Source of the DNA: Acetofilamentum sp.
GTDB lineage: Bacteria; Bacteroidota; Bacteroidia; Bacteroidales; JAFGUD01
Length of the DNA stretch: 32,856 nt
Assembly (NCBI GenBank): GCA_020722645.1
Contig: DYKL01000004.1
Coordinates: 1 to 32,856, forward strand
Reading direction: 5' to 3'
Part shown: one piece after another, positions 7,239 to 16,002 of the stretch
Layout: every line of letters starts with the position of its first letter
How positions within the stretch are numbered: position 1 is the stretch's first letter
Notes under the pieces: generated by a model
Seen by the model: the letters and a program-made list of their open reading frames with translations, nothing else
Told to the model about the DNA's origin: nothing
The model's database searches: none
Position numbers and translations under genes: made by a program

Positions 7239-8858
7239 TTATTCAAAGAGATTTGTAAAACTAAATTTTTCGACATCAAACAAACCTTTGTCGCTAAGTT
7301 TTAATTTAGGAATTACTAATAAAGACATAAACGAGAGAGTCATAAAAGGAGCTTTTAATTTTGTTCCAAACTCTTTGACTCTCTCGTTTATTTTTTTATA
7401 AATATCAATTACCTGTTCCGGATTTGCAGATGACATCAGACCGGCAATGTCAAGTTTTAAAAAATCAATATCATCTTGATTTGCAACAACAACGCCTCCT
7501 TTTATTTCAATCAATTTATTGATAGCATTAACAATGTCTGAATCATTTGTGCCTACAGCAACAATATTATGACTATCATGGGCAATACTTGTTGCCACCG
7601 GACCTTTCCTAAAGCCAAAACCATTGATAAAAGCAACTACAGGTTTGGTGTTTTTTTCATATCTGTTTAAGATGATCAGTTTTAAAATATCGTCATTAAT
7701 ATTCGAAACAATCTCACCGGTATCAGTTTTTATTTTAAAAGAATCTGTTATTAATTCCCCATCAATTGCTTTTATGACATTCATTTGTTTTCCATCAGAA
7801 AAAACTTTGATATCATCTGTGTTTATTTTCGATACATTAAAAACATTTAATGCATCAATTTTGTTTGAAGAAATTATTTTTCTGTTTGAATCAAAAACAA
7901 TTTTCCCGTTAATAACTGTTTTTAAAACATTAAAATTTTCCATGTTATCAACCATAATAAAGTCAGCCTTATCCCCTACCTTAAGCATTCCAATATCATT
8001 AAGTCCGTAATGTTTGATAGGATTAAAAAAGACGGCTTTATATATATTATTCATAGAAACGCCCTTGTTCAACAATCTTTTTACGATCACATCAATGTAT
8101 CCGTTTATTAAATCGTCAGGGTGAGAGTCGTCAGTACACAACATAACTTTATCCGGAAATTCATTGACAAGGGACCAAAGAGCATCAAAATTTTTAGCAG
8201 CGCTTCCTTCTCTTATTTGAATCATCATTCCCTTTTCTATTTTTTCTTTTGCTTCGGGATAAGAATACGCTTCGTGGTCAGTTGAAATTCCGGAGGCGAT
8301 ATATTTATTTAGAGCTTCACCCGTTAAGCCGGGAGCGTGTCCATCAATTTTTTTATTGTATTTTTTTGCCACAGATATTTTTGCCAACACATCACTATCT
8401 TCGTTCAGGGCACCGGGAAAATTCATCATTTCGCTTAAAGTAACGACCTTTGGATTCCTAATTAATTTTTCAATAATTAGCGGATCGAACACAGCTCCAG
8501 ATGTTTCAAAAGGAGTAGCAGGCACGCAAGAAGGTACTCCGAAATAGATTTTCAAATCAGTGTTTTCGGCATCATTAAGCATAAATTCAAAACCTTTAAC
8601 GCCCAACACATTTGAAATTTCGTGTGGGTCAGTAACTACAGCTATCACTCCTTTTCTGACAGCTAATTCCGCAAAACGACTCGGGATAAGCATCGAACTT
8701 TCGATATGTACATGCGAATCGATAAGCCCTGGCAAAATTAGTTGAACAGCACCCTCTTCTTTTTTTATATTTACGATCTTCCCATTTTCAAAAAAGATTC
8801 TCGACGATTCAAAAAACTCTTTTTCAAAATTGTAAATTTTTCCAAAAACGTTTTCCAT
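7239..8858 (-). CDS. ade: Adenine deaminase
   Basis: This amidohydrolase of 539 residues converts adenine to hypoxanthine and ammonia in purine salvage. Metal ligands appear in the DSHVHIE motif (His49, His51), followed by the DPHE signature near residues 77-80 and the CTDDSHPDDL motif that carries the catalytic Asp. The C-terminal domain typical of the Ade/AdeC family, including the AHDSHN motif, is complete. It starts just beyond two parS-like palindromes that separate it from mnmG, so it is probably a separate transcript from the long operon upstream. A surface nuclease encoded convergently next door could supply purines, but that link is speculative. Confidence 0.95.
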   Translation of the reverse strand: MENVFGKIYNFEKEFFESSRIFFENGKIVNIKKEEGAVQLILPGLIDSHVHIESSMLIPSRFAELAVRKGVIAVVTDPHEISNVLGVKGFEFMLNDAENTDLKIYFGVPSCVPATPFETSGAVFDPLIIEKLIRNPKVVTLSEMMNFPGALNEDSDVLAKISVAKKYNKKIDGHAPGLTGEALNKYIASGISTDHEAYSYPEAKEKIEKGMMIQIREGSAAKNFDALWSLVNEFPDKVMLCTDDSHPDDLINGYIDVIVKRLLNKGVSMNNIYKAVFFNPIKHYGLNDIGMLKVGDKADFIMVDNMENFNVLKTVINGKIVFDSNRKIISSNKIDALNVFNVSKINTDDIKVFSDGKQMNVIKAIDGELITDSFKIKTDTGEIVSNINDDILKLIILNRYEKNTKPVVAFINGFGFRKGPVATSIAHDSHNIVAVGTNDSDIVNAINKLIEIKGGVVVANQDDIDFLKLDIAGLMSSANPEQVIDIYKKINERVKEFGTKLKAPFMTLSFMSLLVIPKLKLSDKGLFDVEKFSFTNLFE

Positions 8859-8870
8859 ATTTTTGTTTTT

Positions 8871-8886
8871 TGTTCCACGTGGAACA
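8871..8886. promoter_or_regulatory. parS-like centromere site 1
   Basis: TGTTCCACGTGGAACA is a perfect 16-bp palindrome. It differs from the classical parS TGTTTCACGTGAAACA only at the symmetric T/C and A/G positions and has the core of the Pseudomonas parS. An identical copy lies 53 bp to the right. ParB is expected to bind such sites. No parAB genes are in the window. Confidence 0.7.
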
Positions 8887-8923
8887 TTTTTAATTGAATT
8901 TTTATTTAAAATAAAACAAAAAA

Positions 8924-8939
8924 TGTTCCACGTGGAACA
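8924..8939. promoter_or_regulatory. parS-like centromere site 2
   Basis: This is an identical copy of TGTTCCACGTGGAACA, extended by one matching base on each side (8923-8940). It lies 6 bases past the mnmG stop. Its 53-bp spacing from site 1 is close to five helical turns, so both copies face the same side of the DNA. On the minus strand it is followed by a T run, so the transcript could also fold into a terminator hairpin closing the mnmG operon. Confidence 0.7.
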
Positions 8940-8945
8940 TTTTAA

Positions 8946-10817
8946 CTATCTTTTCAAAAAAATCAAAATAGTATTAATGTCAGAAGGAGAAACGCCCGGT
9001 ATCCGTTGAGCTTCTCCAATGGTTCTTGGTTTAATTCTGTTTAATTTCTGTCTTGCTTCGGTTGAAATAGATTGTAGTTGTTGATAATCAAAATCGGGGT
9101 TGAGTTTTATGTTTTCTAATTTTATAATTTTTTCTGCAATTTCTTTTTCTTTGTCTATATAGTTTTGATATTTAATTTTAATTTCAGCAGATTCAATAAT
9201 CTCGTTGTTAATATTATTTTGTTCAATAAAATTCGAAATTTTTGGTAAAATTTCTTTTAAAGTAGAAATAGAAACTTCCGGTCTTAAAAGAAATTTTTCA
9301 GCTTTAAGACTTTGCGATAAAGCTGCTGAATTTATCTGTTTCAAATAATCATTTGCTTCACTTGGGGAAATTCTCAATTTTGCAATAAAATTAATAAACT
9401 TATTTATTAATTCGTATTTGTTTTTGTAAATATCATATCTATTCTTGGGAAGTAATCCTATTTCGTGACCCAAATCGGATAAACGTTCATCTGCATTATC
9501 TTGTCTCAATAAAATTCTATATTCAGCTCTTGATGTAAACATTCTATATGGTTCATCAACTCCTTTTAAGACCAAATCATCAATAAGAACACCAATGTAA
9601 GAGCTATCACGAGATAAAACAACAGGTTCTAAATCGTTTAAGATACGATGAGCATTAATTGCAGCCATCAAACCTTGAGCTGCAGCTTCTTCGTATCCGG
9701 TTGTTCCATTTACTTGACCGGCAAAAAAAAGATTTTTTATAATTTTTGATTCTAAAGAGTGATTTAATTGAGTAGGTGGAAAATAATCGTATTCAATAGC
9801 ATAAGCCGGTCTGAAAATAGTAGCATTTTCAAAACCTTCAATTTTACTTAATGCTTTTTCCTGAATTTCTAAAGGCAAAGAAGAAGAAAAACCATTAAGA
9901 TAATATTCTACGGTGTCAGTACCTTCGGGTTCAAGGAATAAAAGATGTTGATTTTTTTCAGAAAAAGTAACTAATTTATCCTCAATACTTGGGCAATATC
10001 TTGGACCACGACCTTTAATAACGCCTGAAAAAAGAGGAGAAAATTTGAACCCTTTTTTTAATTCATTATGAACATCTAAATTAGTATAAACTAAAAAACA
10101 ACTTTTAGAAGGAAGTATTTGTTTTGATTCCGGGTCATAAGAAAATTTACCGGTTTGCTCATCAGGTTTTTGTTCAATAAGCTTAGAAAAATCTACGGTT
10201 CTGCCGTCAATTCTAGGTGGTGTACCGGTTTTCATTCTGTCAGCTTTAATACCGAGGCTAACAATTTGTTCGGTTAGATGATAAGAAGCTTCCTCTCCTA
10301 CTCTCCCGCCCTGAATTTGATTACTACCAACGTGCATTAAGCCATTTAAAAAAGTACCGGCAGTTAAAATAACAGCTTTAGAATAAAAAGAAACACCCCA
10401 TTTAGTTCTGACACCTTTTAAAATATCTTTTTCAACAATAAGTTGAGTTACGGTATCTTGCCAGAAATATAAATTAGGTATTTTTTCCAATCTGTCACGC
10501 CAAGCAATCGAAAATTTAACTCTGTCAGATTGAGCTCTGGGACTCCACATAGCCGGACCTTTTGATTTATTGAGCATTCTGAATTGAATCATAGTTTCGT
10601 CTGTAACATAACCGGATAGTCCACCTAAAGCATCAATTTCACGAATAATCTGACCTTTTGCTATACCGCCCATTGCAGGATTACAAGACATTTGAGCTAT
10701 TTTAGTCATATCCATAGTTACAAGTAAGACAGAAGAGCCAAGATTAGCAGCGGCAGAAGCAGCTTCAGCACCAGCGTGACCGGCACCAACTACAATAATA
10801 TCAAAATTTGTTTTCAC
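8946..10817 (-). CDS. mnmG: tRNA uridine-5-carboxymethylaminomethyl synthesis enzyme MnmG (GidA)
   Basis: MnmG works with MnmE to install the cmnm5 group on wobble uridine 34 of tRNAs, using FAD, NADH and a methylene-folate carbon. The 623-residue length is full for the family. The N-terminal FAD motif GAGHAG (residues 11-16) and the conserved CNPAMGGIAKGQI, GTPPRIDG and GYEEAAAQGL segments are all present. The start codon is GTG, because no ATG is available between it and the ybeY stop 2 bases upstream. It is the last gene of the 11-gene minus-strand unit. In many bacteria mnmG lies beside the chromosome origin and parAB, which agrees with the parS-like sites just past its stop. Confidence 0.97.
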   Translation of the reverse strand: MKTNFDIIVVGAGHAGAEAASAAANLGSSVLLVTMDMTKIAQMSCNPAMGGIAKGQIIREIDALGGLSGYVTDETMIQFRMLNKSKGPAMWSPRAQSDRVKFSIAWRDRLEKIPNLYFWQDTVTQLIVEKDILKGVRTKWGVSFYSKAVILTAGTFLNGLMHVGSNQIQGGRVGEEASYHLTEQIVSLGIKADRMKTGTPPRIDGRTVDFSKLIEQKPDEQTGKFSYDPESKQILPSKSCFLVYTNLDVHNELKKGFKFSPLFSGVIKGRGPRYCPSIEDKLVTFSEKNQHLLFLEPEGTDTVEYYLNGFSSSLPLEIQEKALSKIEGFENATIFRPAYAIEYDYFPPTQLNHSLESKIIKNLFFAGQVNGTTGYEEAAAQGLMAAINAHRILNDLEPVVLSRDSSYIGVLIDDLVLKGVDEPYRMFTSRAEYRILLRQDNADERLSDLGHEIGLLPKNRYDIYKNKYELINKFINFIAKLRISPSEANDYLKQINSAALSQSLKAEKFLLRPEVSISTLKEILPKISNFIEQNNINNEIIESAEIKIKYQNYIDKEKEIAEKIIKLENIKLNPDFDYQQLQSISTEARQKLNRIKPRTIGEAQRIPGVSPSDINTILIFLKR

Positions 10818-10819
10818 AA

Positions 10820-11236
10820 CTAAATATTTAACTTTAATAAATTATTATCTTCTAATTTTCTCATATTAAACCTTTTTTCGTCAGTATCATCAGAAAAACC
10901 CAAAAGATGTAAAACACCGTGAGCGATAACTCTGTGCAACTCATCTTGAAAAGTTTTTTTAAAAAGGGTGGCATTTTCTTCAACACGTTCAATACTTATT
11001 AACAAATCACCTGATATGTAATCATTATGAGAATTGTCAAAAGTTATTATGTCAGTATAATAGTTATGATTCAAATATTTTTGATTTATTTCAAGTAAAT
11101 ATTTATCAGAAACAAAAACAACAGAAATATCACCAAGTTTTTTTTTATAAGATTCAATAATTTCTTTTATCCATTTTTTAATAATTGTTTTATTTTTAAA
11201 AGTAAAAGAAATATCTTCAGTTACAAAATTAATCAT
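10820..11236 (-). CDS. ybeY: Endoribonuclease YbeY (rRNA maturation factor)
   Basis: This 138-residue protein is a single UPF0054 domain. YbeY is a metal-dependent RNase involved in 16S rRNA 3' processing and ribosome quality control. The zinc motif HGxLHLxGYxH reads HGVLHLLGFSD here: His106 and His110 are kept, but the third ligand position is Asp116 instead of His. As far as I recall this variant is common in Bacteroidota, so it need not mean loss of function. The gene lies 2 bases from both neighbours and is translationally linked to the ATPase upstream and mnmG downstream, so the operon pairs rRNA and tRNA maturation. Confidence 0.92.
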   Translation of the reverse strand: MINFVTEDISFTFKNKTIIKKWIKEIIESYKKKLGDISVVFVSDKYLLEINQKYLNHNYYTDIITFDNSHNDYISGDLLISIERVEENATLFKKTFQDELHRVIAHGVLHLLGFSDDTDEKRFNMRKLEDNNLLKLNI

Positions 11237-11238
11237 AA

Positions 11239-11670
11239 TTATAAATTGAAAATCATTTTAACAATTTGTCCATTATTATAAGAAAATTCGACAATATCGG
11301 CTAAATTAAGAATAATAAATACACCTCTGCCTGTTAATTTTTCTCGATTTATAGTTTCAGTGGGGTCATCAATTAATTTATAATCAAAACCGGCACCTTC
11401 ATCTTTAACAGCAATTTCGAGTTTTTTAGATGAAATTTTGTAATATACAGTAACATTTTTATTTGGATTAAACTTATTACCGTGCACAATAGCATTGTTA
11501 ATAGCCTCAGATAATGATAACAAAACATTACCATATATTTCGTCAGAAATCACAATTTTTGAAGACATCTTTTGAATGACCTGCTCGGCATAAGTAATAT
11601 TTTTAAAATCAGATTGAAATACGATTATTTCATCATAATTATTCTTTTCCAAGTCTGTACATGTAATCAT
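11239..11670 (-). CDS. RsbW/SpoIIAB-like GHKL ATPase (anti-sigma-factor-type kinase)
   Basis: This is a stand-alone HATPase_c domain of 143 residues. The ATP-binding boxes are visible: the N box from Glu55 to Asn59 in SEAINNAIVHG, the G1 box DEGAGF at about 90-95, and the G2 box TGRGVFI at about 113-119. Proteins of this shape act as anti-sigma factors and serine kinases in Bacillus. No anti-anti-sigma (STAS) protein or matching sigma factor is nearby, so the target here is unknown. The start overlaps the end of the DUF4175 gene by 32 bases, implying translational coupling. ybeY begins 2 bases after its stop. Confidence 0.85.
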   Translation of the reverse strand: MITCTDLEKNNYDEIIVFQSDFKNITYAEQVIQKMSSKIVISDEIYGNVLLSLSEAINNAIVHGNKFNPNKNVTVYYKISSKKLEIAVKDEGAGFDYKLIDDPTETINREKLTGRGVFIILNLADIVEFSYNNGQIVKMIFNL

Positions 11671-14600
11671 TATAGTAGGTTTTATAAAAAGGGTTTAACT
11701 GTAGTATTTTTTTTGAAAAAGATTCATTTAAAAGTTTATAATCATTAAAATATTTTTCTATATCTTCGGGTGAATTAGTATTTAGGTTGTTTCCGACTTT
11801 GGATTCTCGTTTATCGTCGTATTTTCTTTTATTATCAGAATTTTCGACTTCCAAAAGTCGCGTTTTAATTTCATTATCTCTTTGTAAAATTTCAGGTGTT
11901 ATATTATTGTTTAGAATATCTTTTTTAATATCATCATTTATTTGGTTAATCTCGTTCAATAATTTGGACATTTCATCAGAAAGCTGACCGGAATTTAGCA
12001 TATCTTCGAGCATTTTTTGAAAAGCTTCTCTTTTAGCGACTTGCTGCCCCATCTGTTCAGAAGTATATTGCCCATTTTTCATTTGGTTAATCATTTCCTG
12101 AAGTTGTTGCTGCATAGATTGTTGCATTTGTTTCATATCACCTACAGACATTTGCTGAGGTTTGCTGGAAGATGGATTTCCTGACCCGGGCATACTCATC
12201 TGATTTTGCATATTTTGCAAAGACTCTTGCAACATTAAAGCTAATTTATTGACAGATTCAATTGTATATCTTTGATTTATTGCTGCTTCATTTCTTTTAT
12301 TGACATTCAAATTTTGGATTGTTTTATCTAAATTATTTCTGATATTTACTAATTCATCTGTAATAGGTTTAGAAATAGTAGGATTTCTTTTGGCTAAAGC
12401 ATATAAAGTATCATTGATTACAGCATATTGATTTTGCAATGCTATTTGATTGATTTTCAATTCTATATATGCTTCAGATTTATACGATAAATTTTTCTGT
12501 GTTAATAAATTTAATTGTTCTTGTGTAAATGAAAAATTAAGCAAATTAGATAATAAAAATTTAATAGCCTGTTCATCTTCGGAATTTTGCATCATAGAAT
12601 TTTGCATCATCATATTAGACATCTGTTCAGAAAGATTCTTCATTTGTTCAGAAGAATTTTTCATATTCTGAGAAGCCTTTTTATTTTTATTTTCAAACAT
12701 ATTTTCTTTTGCTTGTTCAAATTCCTGATTTATCTGTTCAATTTCTTCCTGAAATTCTTCTAAAATGTATGGCTTTTCGAGTGATTGATTATAATTTTGA
12801 AGACTGTCATATTCCTGCATTAAATCTTCAAATTTTTTCTGATTTGTTAAAAGAGAATCTTGAAGTTCTTGATTATTTTTGTCAGATTTTTTAAAAGATT
12901 CAGATAAGTTTTCCTGTTCTTTAGCTAATTCATTGAGTTGATTTGCCACATTTTGCACATCTTGTTCCAACTTCATTCTTTTCAGTAATTCTTGAGTACG
13001 TTCCATTTCTTTAGACATATCTTCATAAGACAATTCTGTTTTTTTCAGAGTATTATCAAATTTTTTATCATCAAATTTACTTTGTAATTCTTTTAATTGC
13101 TCTAATAAATCTTTAATTTCATCGGTCATTAATTCATCTAATAATTTTTGAATTTCTTCGTGTTTCTTTAACAAATCTTCATTTTTTGGGTCGAAAGATT
13201 TTAAATTGTTAAGTTTTTCTTGATTTTCCTTTTTTAAAGAATCTAAAAGTTGTTCCAATTCATTTTGTTTGTTCAAAATATTGTCTAAAAAACTTTGTTT
13301 TTCCCATTTGCTAACCTCTTCATTTAATAATTTCTGATTAAAATTGTCAATATCCTGCTGAATGTCAAAAGATAATTGATAAGCATTGTTTAATTGCTCC
13401 TGCACTTTTTCATCAGAAACATTAAAAGCAGAATCAAGCTCGTTTAAAGAAGGGATATAAAAATTAAATTGTGAAGTAGCAGTTGATTTATAGCCGCTTA
13501 CATAATCGTTGTCAGTAATTTTGAAAAAATACTTAACTATTTGATTATTAGATATTTTTAAATCAGAAAAATCAAAGATATAAAAAAACTCCTGATTAGA
13601 TTGAAATTTGGAAATATCAATATTTACAGATTCATAATTATCAGCCTGTTCAGAATTTTTATCATTTACTGAATAGTTGAAAGATAAAGACTTAAAACCA
13701 TAATCATCTGAAATTAGCCCTCTGAAGAAAAATAAAGAATAATTATTTGAATCCTGAACCTGCTGAACAGCGATATTAGGATATAAATCAGGAATTACAG
13801 ATAAATTATATTCAAACAAAGAATTCTGAACATACTTATTTTTAACAATAATAGAATAGCTTGCTGATATTAAGGCTTGATAAGTAATGCTGAAAGTTTG
13901 TTTTTCGTTTTTTGAATAAATCTTATTAGAATCAACAAGCATTAAAAGAGTGTCGATGTTGTTACCGGAAAAATTAAATTTCAAAACAGAGCCGTAAGGA
14001 ACAATTAAATCGCCTGTATTTTTGAGAGAATACTTTGATTTTCCAGTATATGAAGGAGGTAAAATATCAACGGAAAAATCAGATATTTGAGGTGTTGGAA
14101 GAATAGAGATTTGATATTTAGACGATTTAAAATTATCAGCTTCGAAATAAAAAGAAAAGTTGTTGTTTATTGATTTAAAGTTGTATTCAAAAATACTTTT
14201 TTTAGAGCCGATAATCATAGGAATTTTATTAGAACCATAGACTATATAAACAATAGATGGGACATATTCGCCTGTAATTTGTACAAGTACATTGAAATCA
14301 GCTCCGTTTTGAACTTCCAAATTTTTATTTAACAAATTGAAGTTAAAAGGAGCTTGCTGTTCATATAAAACACCGTAATTTACGAATCTTTCAGTTCCAA
14401 GTTTAAGAATATTATTATTAAAAATAACAAAAAACAAAAGAATGAGTAGCGGAATAAATAAATATTTATAATATTTATTCAAATCTTTTGATGAAAGAGC
14501 ATTAGAAAAATTGAACAATTTGATGTTGCTAATTTTCTGATTTATAGCTGCATTAATAAGGCTGATGTTTTGTTTATCCGATATTTGTTCATTTAATTCC

Positions 14601-14935
14601 AAAATATTGATTAAAATATCTTGAATTTGAGGAATTTTTTCTGAAATATAAGTTGCAGCCTTATAATTTGAAATAGTAGGGAGTAATTTAATAACTTTTA
14701 AAAAAGGAATTATAATTAAATCGGCTAATATAAAGAGTAAAACTACTACGTAAGAAAAAAACAAAACTTTTTTTATACTAACAGGTAAATAATAAAAATA
14801 ATTAATTGCAACAATTAACAAAAAAATAAGAGAAAGAATAGAAACAGAAAAAATTAAACCTTTTAAGAGTTTGAATAAATAAAGCTTCCTAACAAATTTA
14901 TTTATATTTATATTTATGTCATTAATATTGTTCAT
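11639..14935 (-). CDS. DUF4175-family large membrane protein with coiled-coil domain
   Basis: This 1098-residue protein matches the layout I associate with DUF4175. Two transmembrane helices lie near residues 21-45 and 57-80, and a third near 155-175. A beta-rich extracytoplasmic region follows (about 190-500), and then a very long Gln/Glu/Lys/Asn-rich coiled coil (about 510-1050) containing Met-Gln-rich runs near 910-970. No catalytic motif is seen and the function is unknown. The order DUF4175, RsbW-like ATPase, ybeY, mnmG looks like a conserved Bacteroidota arrangement, although I cannot verify that here. The 32-base overlap with the ATPase gene suggests that the two products work together, for example as an envelope stress sensor and a cytoplasmic switch; that role is inference only. 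Confidence 0.75.
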   Translation of the reverse strand: MNNINDINININKFVRKLYLFKLLKGLIFSVSILSLIFLLIVAINYFYYLPVSIKKVLFFSYVVVLLFILADLIIIPFLKVIKLLPTISNYKAATYISEKIPQIQDILINILELNEQISDKQNISLINAAINQKISNIKLFNFSNALSSKDLNKYYKYLFIPLLILLFFVIFNNNILKLGTERFVNYGVLYEQQAPFNFNLLNKNLEVQNGADFNVLVQITGEYVPSIVYIVYGSNKIPMIIGSKKSIFEYNFKSINNNFSFYFEADNFKSSKYQISILPTPQISDFSVDILPPSYTGKSKYSLKNTGDLIVPYGSVLKFNFSGNNIDTLLMLVDSNKIYSKNEKQTFSITYQALISASYSIIVKNKYVQNSLFEYNLSVIPDLYPNIAVQQVQDSNNYSLFFFRGLISDDYGFKSLSFNYSVNDKNSEQADNYESVNIDISKFQSNQEFFYIFDFSDLKISNNQIVKYFFKITDNDYVSGYKSTATSQFNFYIPSLNELDSAFNVSDEKVQEQLNNAYQLSFDIQQDIDNFNQKLLNEEVSKWEKQSFLDNILNKQNELEQLLDSLKKENQEKLNNLKSFDPKNEDLLKKHEEIQKLLDELMTDEIKDLLEQLKELQSKFDDKKFDNTLKKTELSYEDMSKEMERTQELLKRMKLEQDVQNVANQLNELAKEQENLSESFKKSDKNNQELQDSLLTNQKKFEDLMQEYDSLQNYNQSLEKPYILEEFQEEIEQINQEFEQAKENMFENKNKKASQNMKNSSEQMKNLSEQMSNMMMQNSMMQNSEDEQAIKFLLSNLLNFSFTQEQLNLLTQKNLSYKSEAYIELKINQIALQNQYAVINDTLYALAKRNPTISKPITDELVNIRNNLDKTIQNLNVNKRNEAAINQRYTIESVNKLALMLQESLQNMQNQMSMPGSGNPSSSKPQQMSVGDMKQMQQSMQQQLQEMINQMKNGQYTSEQMGQQVAKREAFQKMLEDMLNSGQLSDEMSKLLNEINQINDDIKKDILNNNITPEILQRDNEIKTRLLEVENSDNKRKYDDKRESKVGNNLNTNSPEDIEKYFNDYKLLNESFSKKILQLNPFYKTYYNDYMYRLGKE

Positions 14936-14940
14936 AAAAA

Positions 14941-16002
14941 CTAATTTAAGTTCAAATATTCAACAGGGTTCAATTTTTCTGTATTATACCAAATCTGTAA
15001 ATTTAAGCAAGGATAAGAATATTTGCTTGTAGATTTTGATACAGAGCCAATAACAAATCCATTTAAAATTTGTTGATTTTGAGATACATATATAAGATTT
15101 AAGTTAGAATAAACAGAATAATAATTATCGTGTTTTAAAATAACCGAATGACCATAATTTGGTAAATTAACAATTGCAATAACTTTAGCATCAGCAATTG
15201 ATTTAACAAGAGTGTCAGTTTTGGAATACAAATCAATTCCATCGTTTACAACAGTAATATTTTTTAGATAAGGGTGATTATGAGTACCAAAAGAACTGAT
15301 AACAACAGAATTGTATAGAGGTGCATTAAATTTTTTCTCAATTTTTTCGGAATTATTTGAATTTAAGCTATATGGCAATTTCAAAAAATAATCGTTCAGC
15401 ATTAAATATGTATTATAATCATTATTTATTATTATACGGATATCATTTGCCTTTTGTTGCAAAATATTTGCAGAATTAAGAGCAATGATAAGATTGTTTT
15501 CAATGTCAACTTTTTGGGTTTGATAATTTTTAATATAAATATCCAATGATTTTACATAATTTTCATAAGAAAGAGATTCATTTATCAATTTTTGTTGAGT
15601 TAATTTAATAAATTGATTTAATTTTTTCAAATAATTTAACAATAACTGCAAATAATTATATCTGTAAAAAGCTTTCGAAAAAGAATCAGCTGAAAAAACA
15701 AATAATTTAGGAGATTTAAGCTGTAGTAGAATTAAATAAATATTTTTTAATAAATCAGCATATAAATCAGAATAAATTTCTAATGTTTTATTATAGACGT
15801 TAATTGAGATTTTGTTTTGATTAATTTGATTTTGATAAAATATAATTTTATTGTTTAATTCAACTAATAATTTTTCGTCATTGTCAATTTTAGATTTTAA
15901 TAAAAGTAAATCGTAAACAGACAAAACAGTATCGTTTAAATTATTAGAAAAAGAAAAAGAAGTTGAAAAAAGTAATATGTTAATAATTAATAGGTTTCGC
16001 AT
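14941..16002 (-). CDS. EnvC-like murein hydrolase activator, catalytically dead LytM domain
   Basis: This 353-residue protein has a signal peptide (about 1-19), a helical coiled-coil region (about 25-200) and a C-terminal LytM/M23 fold (about 225-353), the architecture of EnvC. The metal-site residues of active M23 peptidases are lost. The HxxxD motif reads Asn253 with Asp257 kept, the YxHL position is Asn300, and the HxH motif is replaced by Asn334 and Gln336. EnvC-type proteins lack peptidase activity but switch on cell-wall amidases at division, and this is the most likely role. The start overlaps the DUF4292 gene by 23 bases. An intact M23 protein is encoded separately at 29194. Confidence 0.8.
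   Translation of the reverse strand: MRNLLIINILLFSTSFSFSNNLNDTVLSVYDLLLLKSKIDNDEKLLVELNNKIIFYQNQINQNKISINVYNKTLEIYSDLYADLLKNIYLILLQLKSPKLFVFSADSFSKAFYRYNYLQLLLNYLKKLNQFIKLTQQKLINESLSYENYVKSLDIYIKNYQTQKVDIENNLIIALNSANILQQKANDIRIIINNDYNTYLMLNDYFLKLPYSLNSNNSEKIEKKFNAPLYNSVVISSFGTHNHPYLKNITVVNDGIDLYSKTDTLVKSIADAKVIAIVNLPNYGHSVILKHDNYYSVYSNLNLIYVSQNQQILNGFVIGSVSKSTSKYSYPCLNLQIWYNTEKLNPVEYLNLN

Noticed and set aside
7624-8745. Several open frames antisense to adenine deaminase
   Set aside because: They lack recognisable domains and oppose a complete, motif-rich ade gene; they arise from codon bias on the reverse strand.
15980-16002. Overlap of DUF4292 and EnvC-like genes read as a frameshift
   Set aside because: Each product has its own signal peptide and complete domain, so they are separate overlapping genes.
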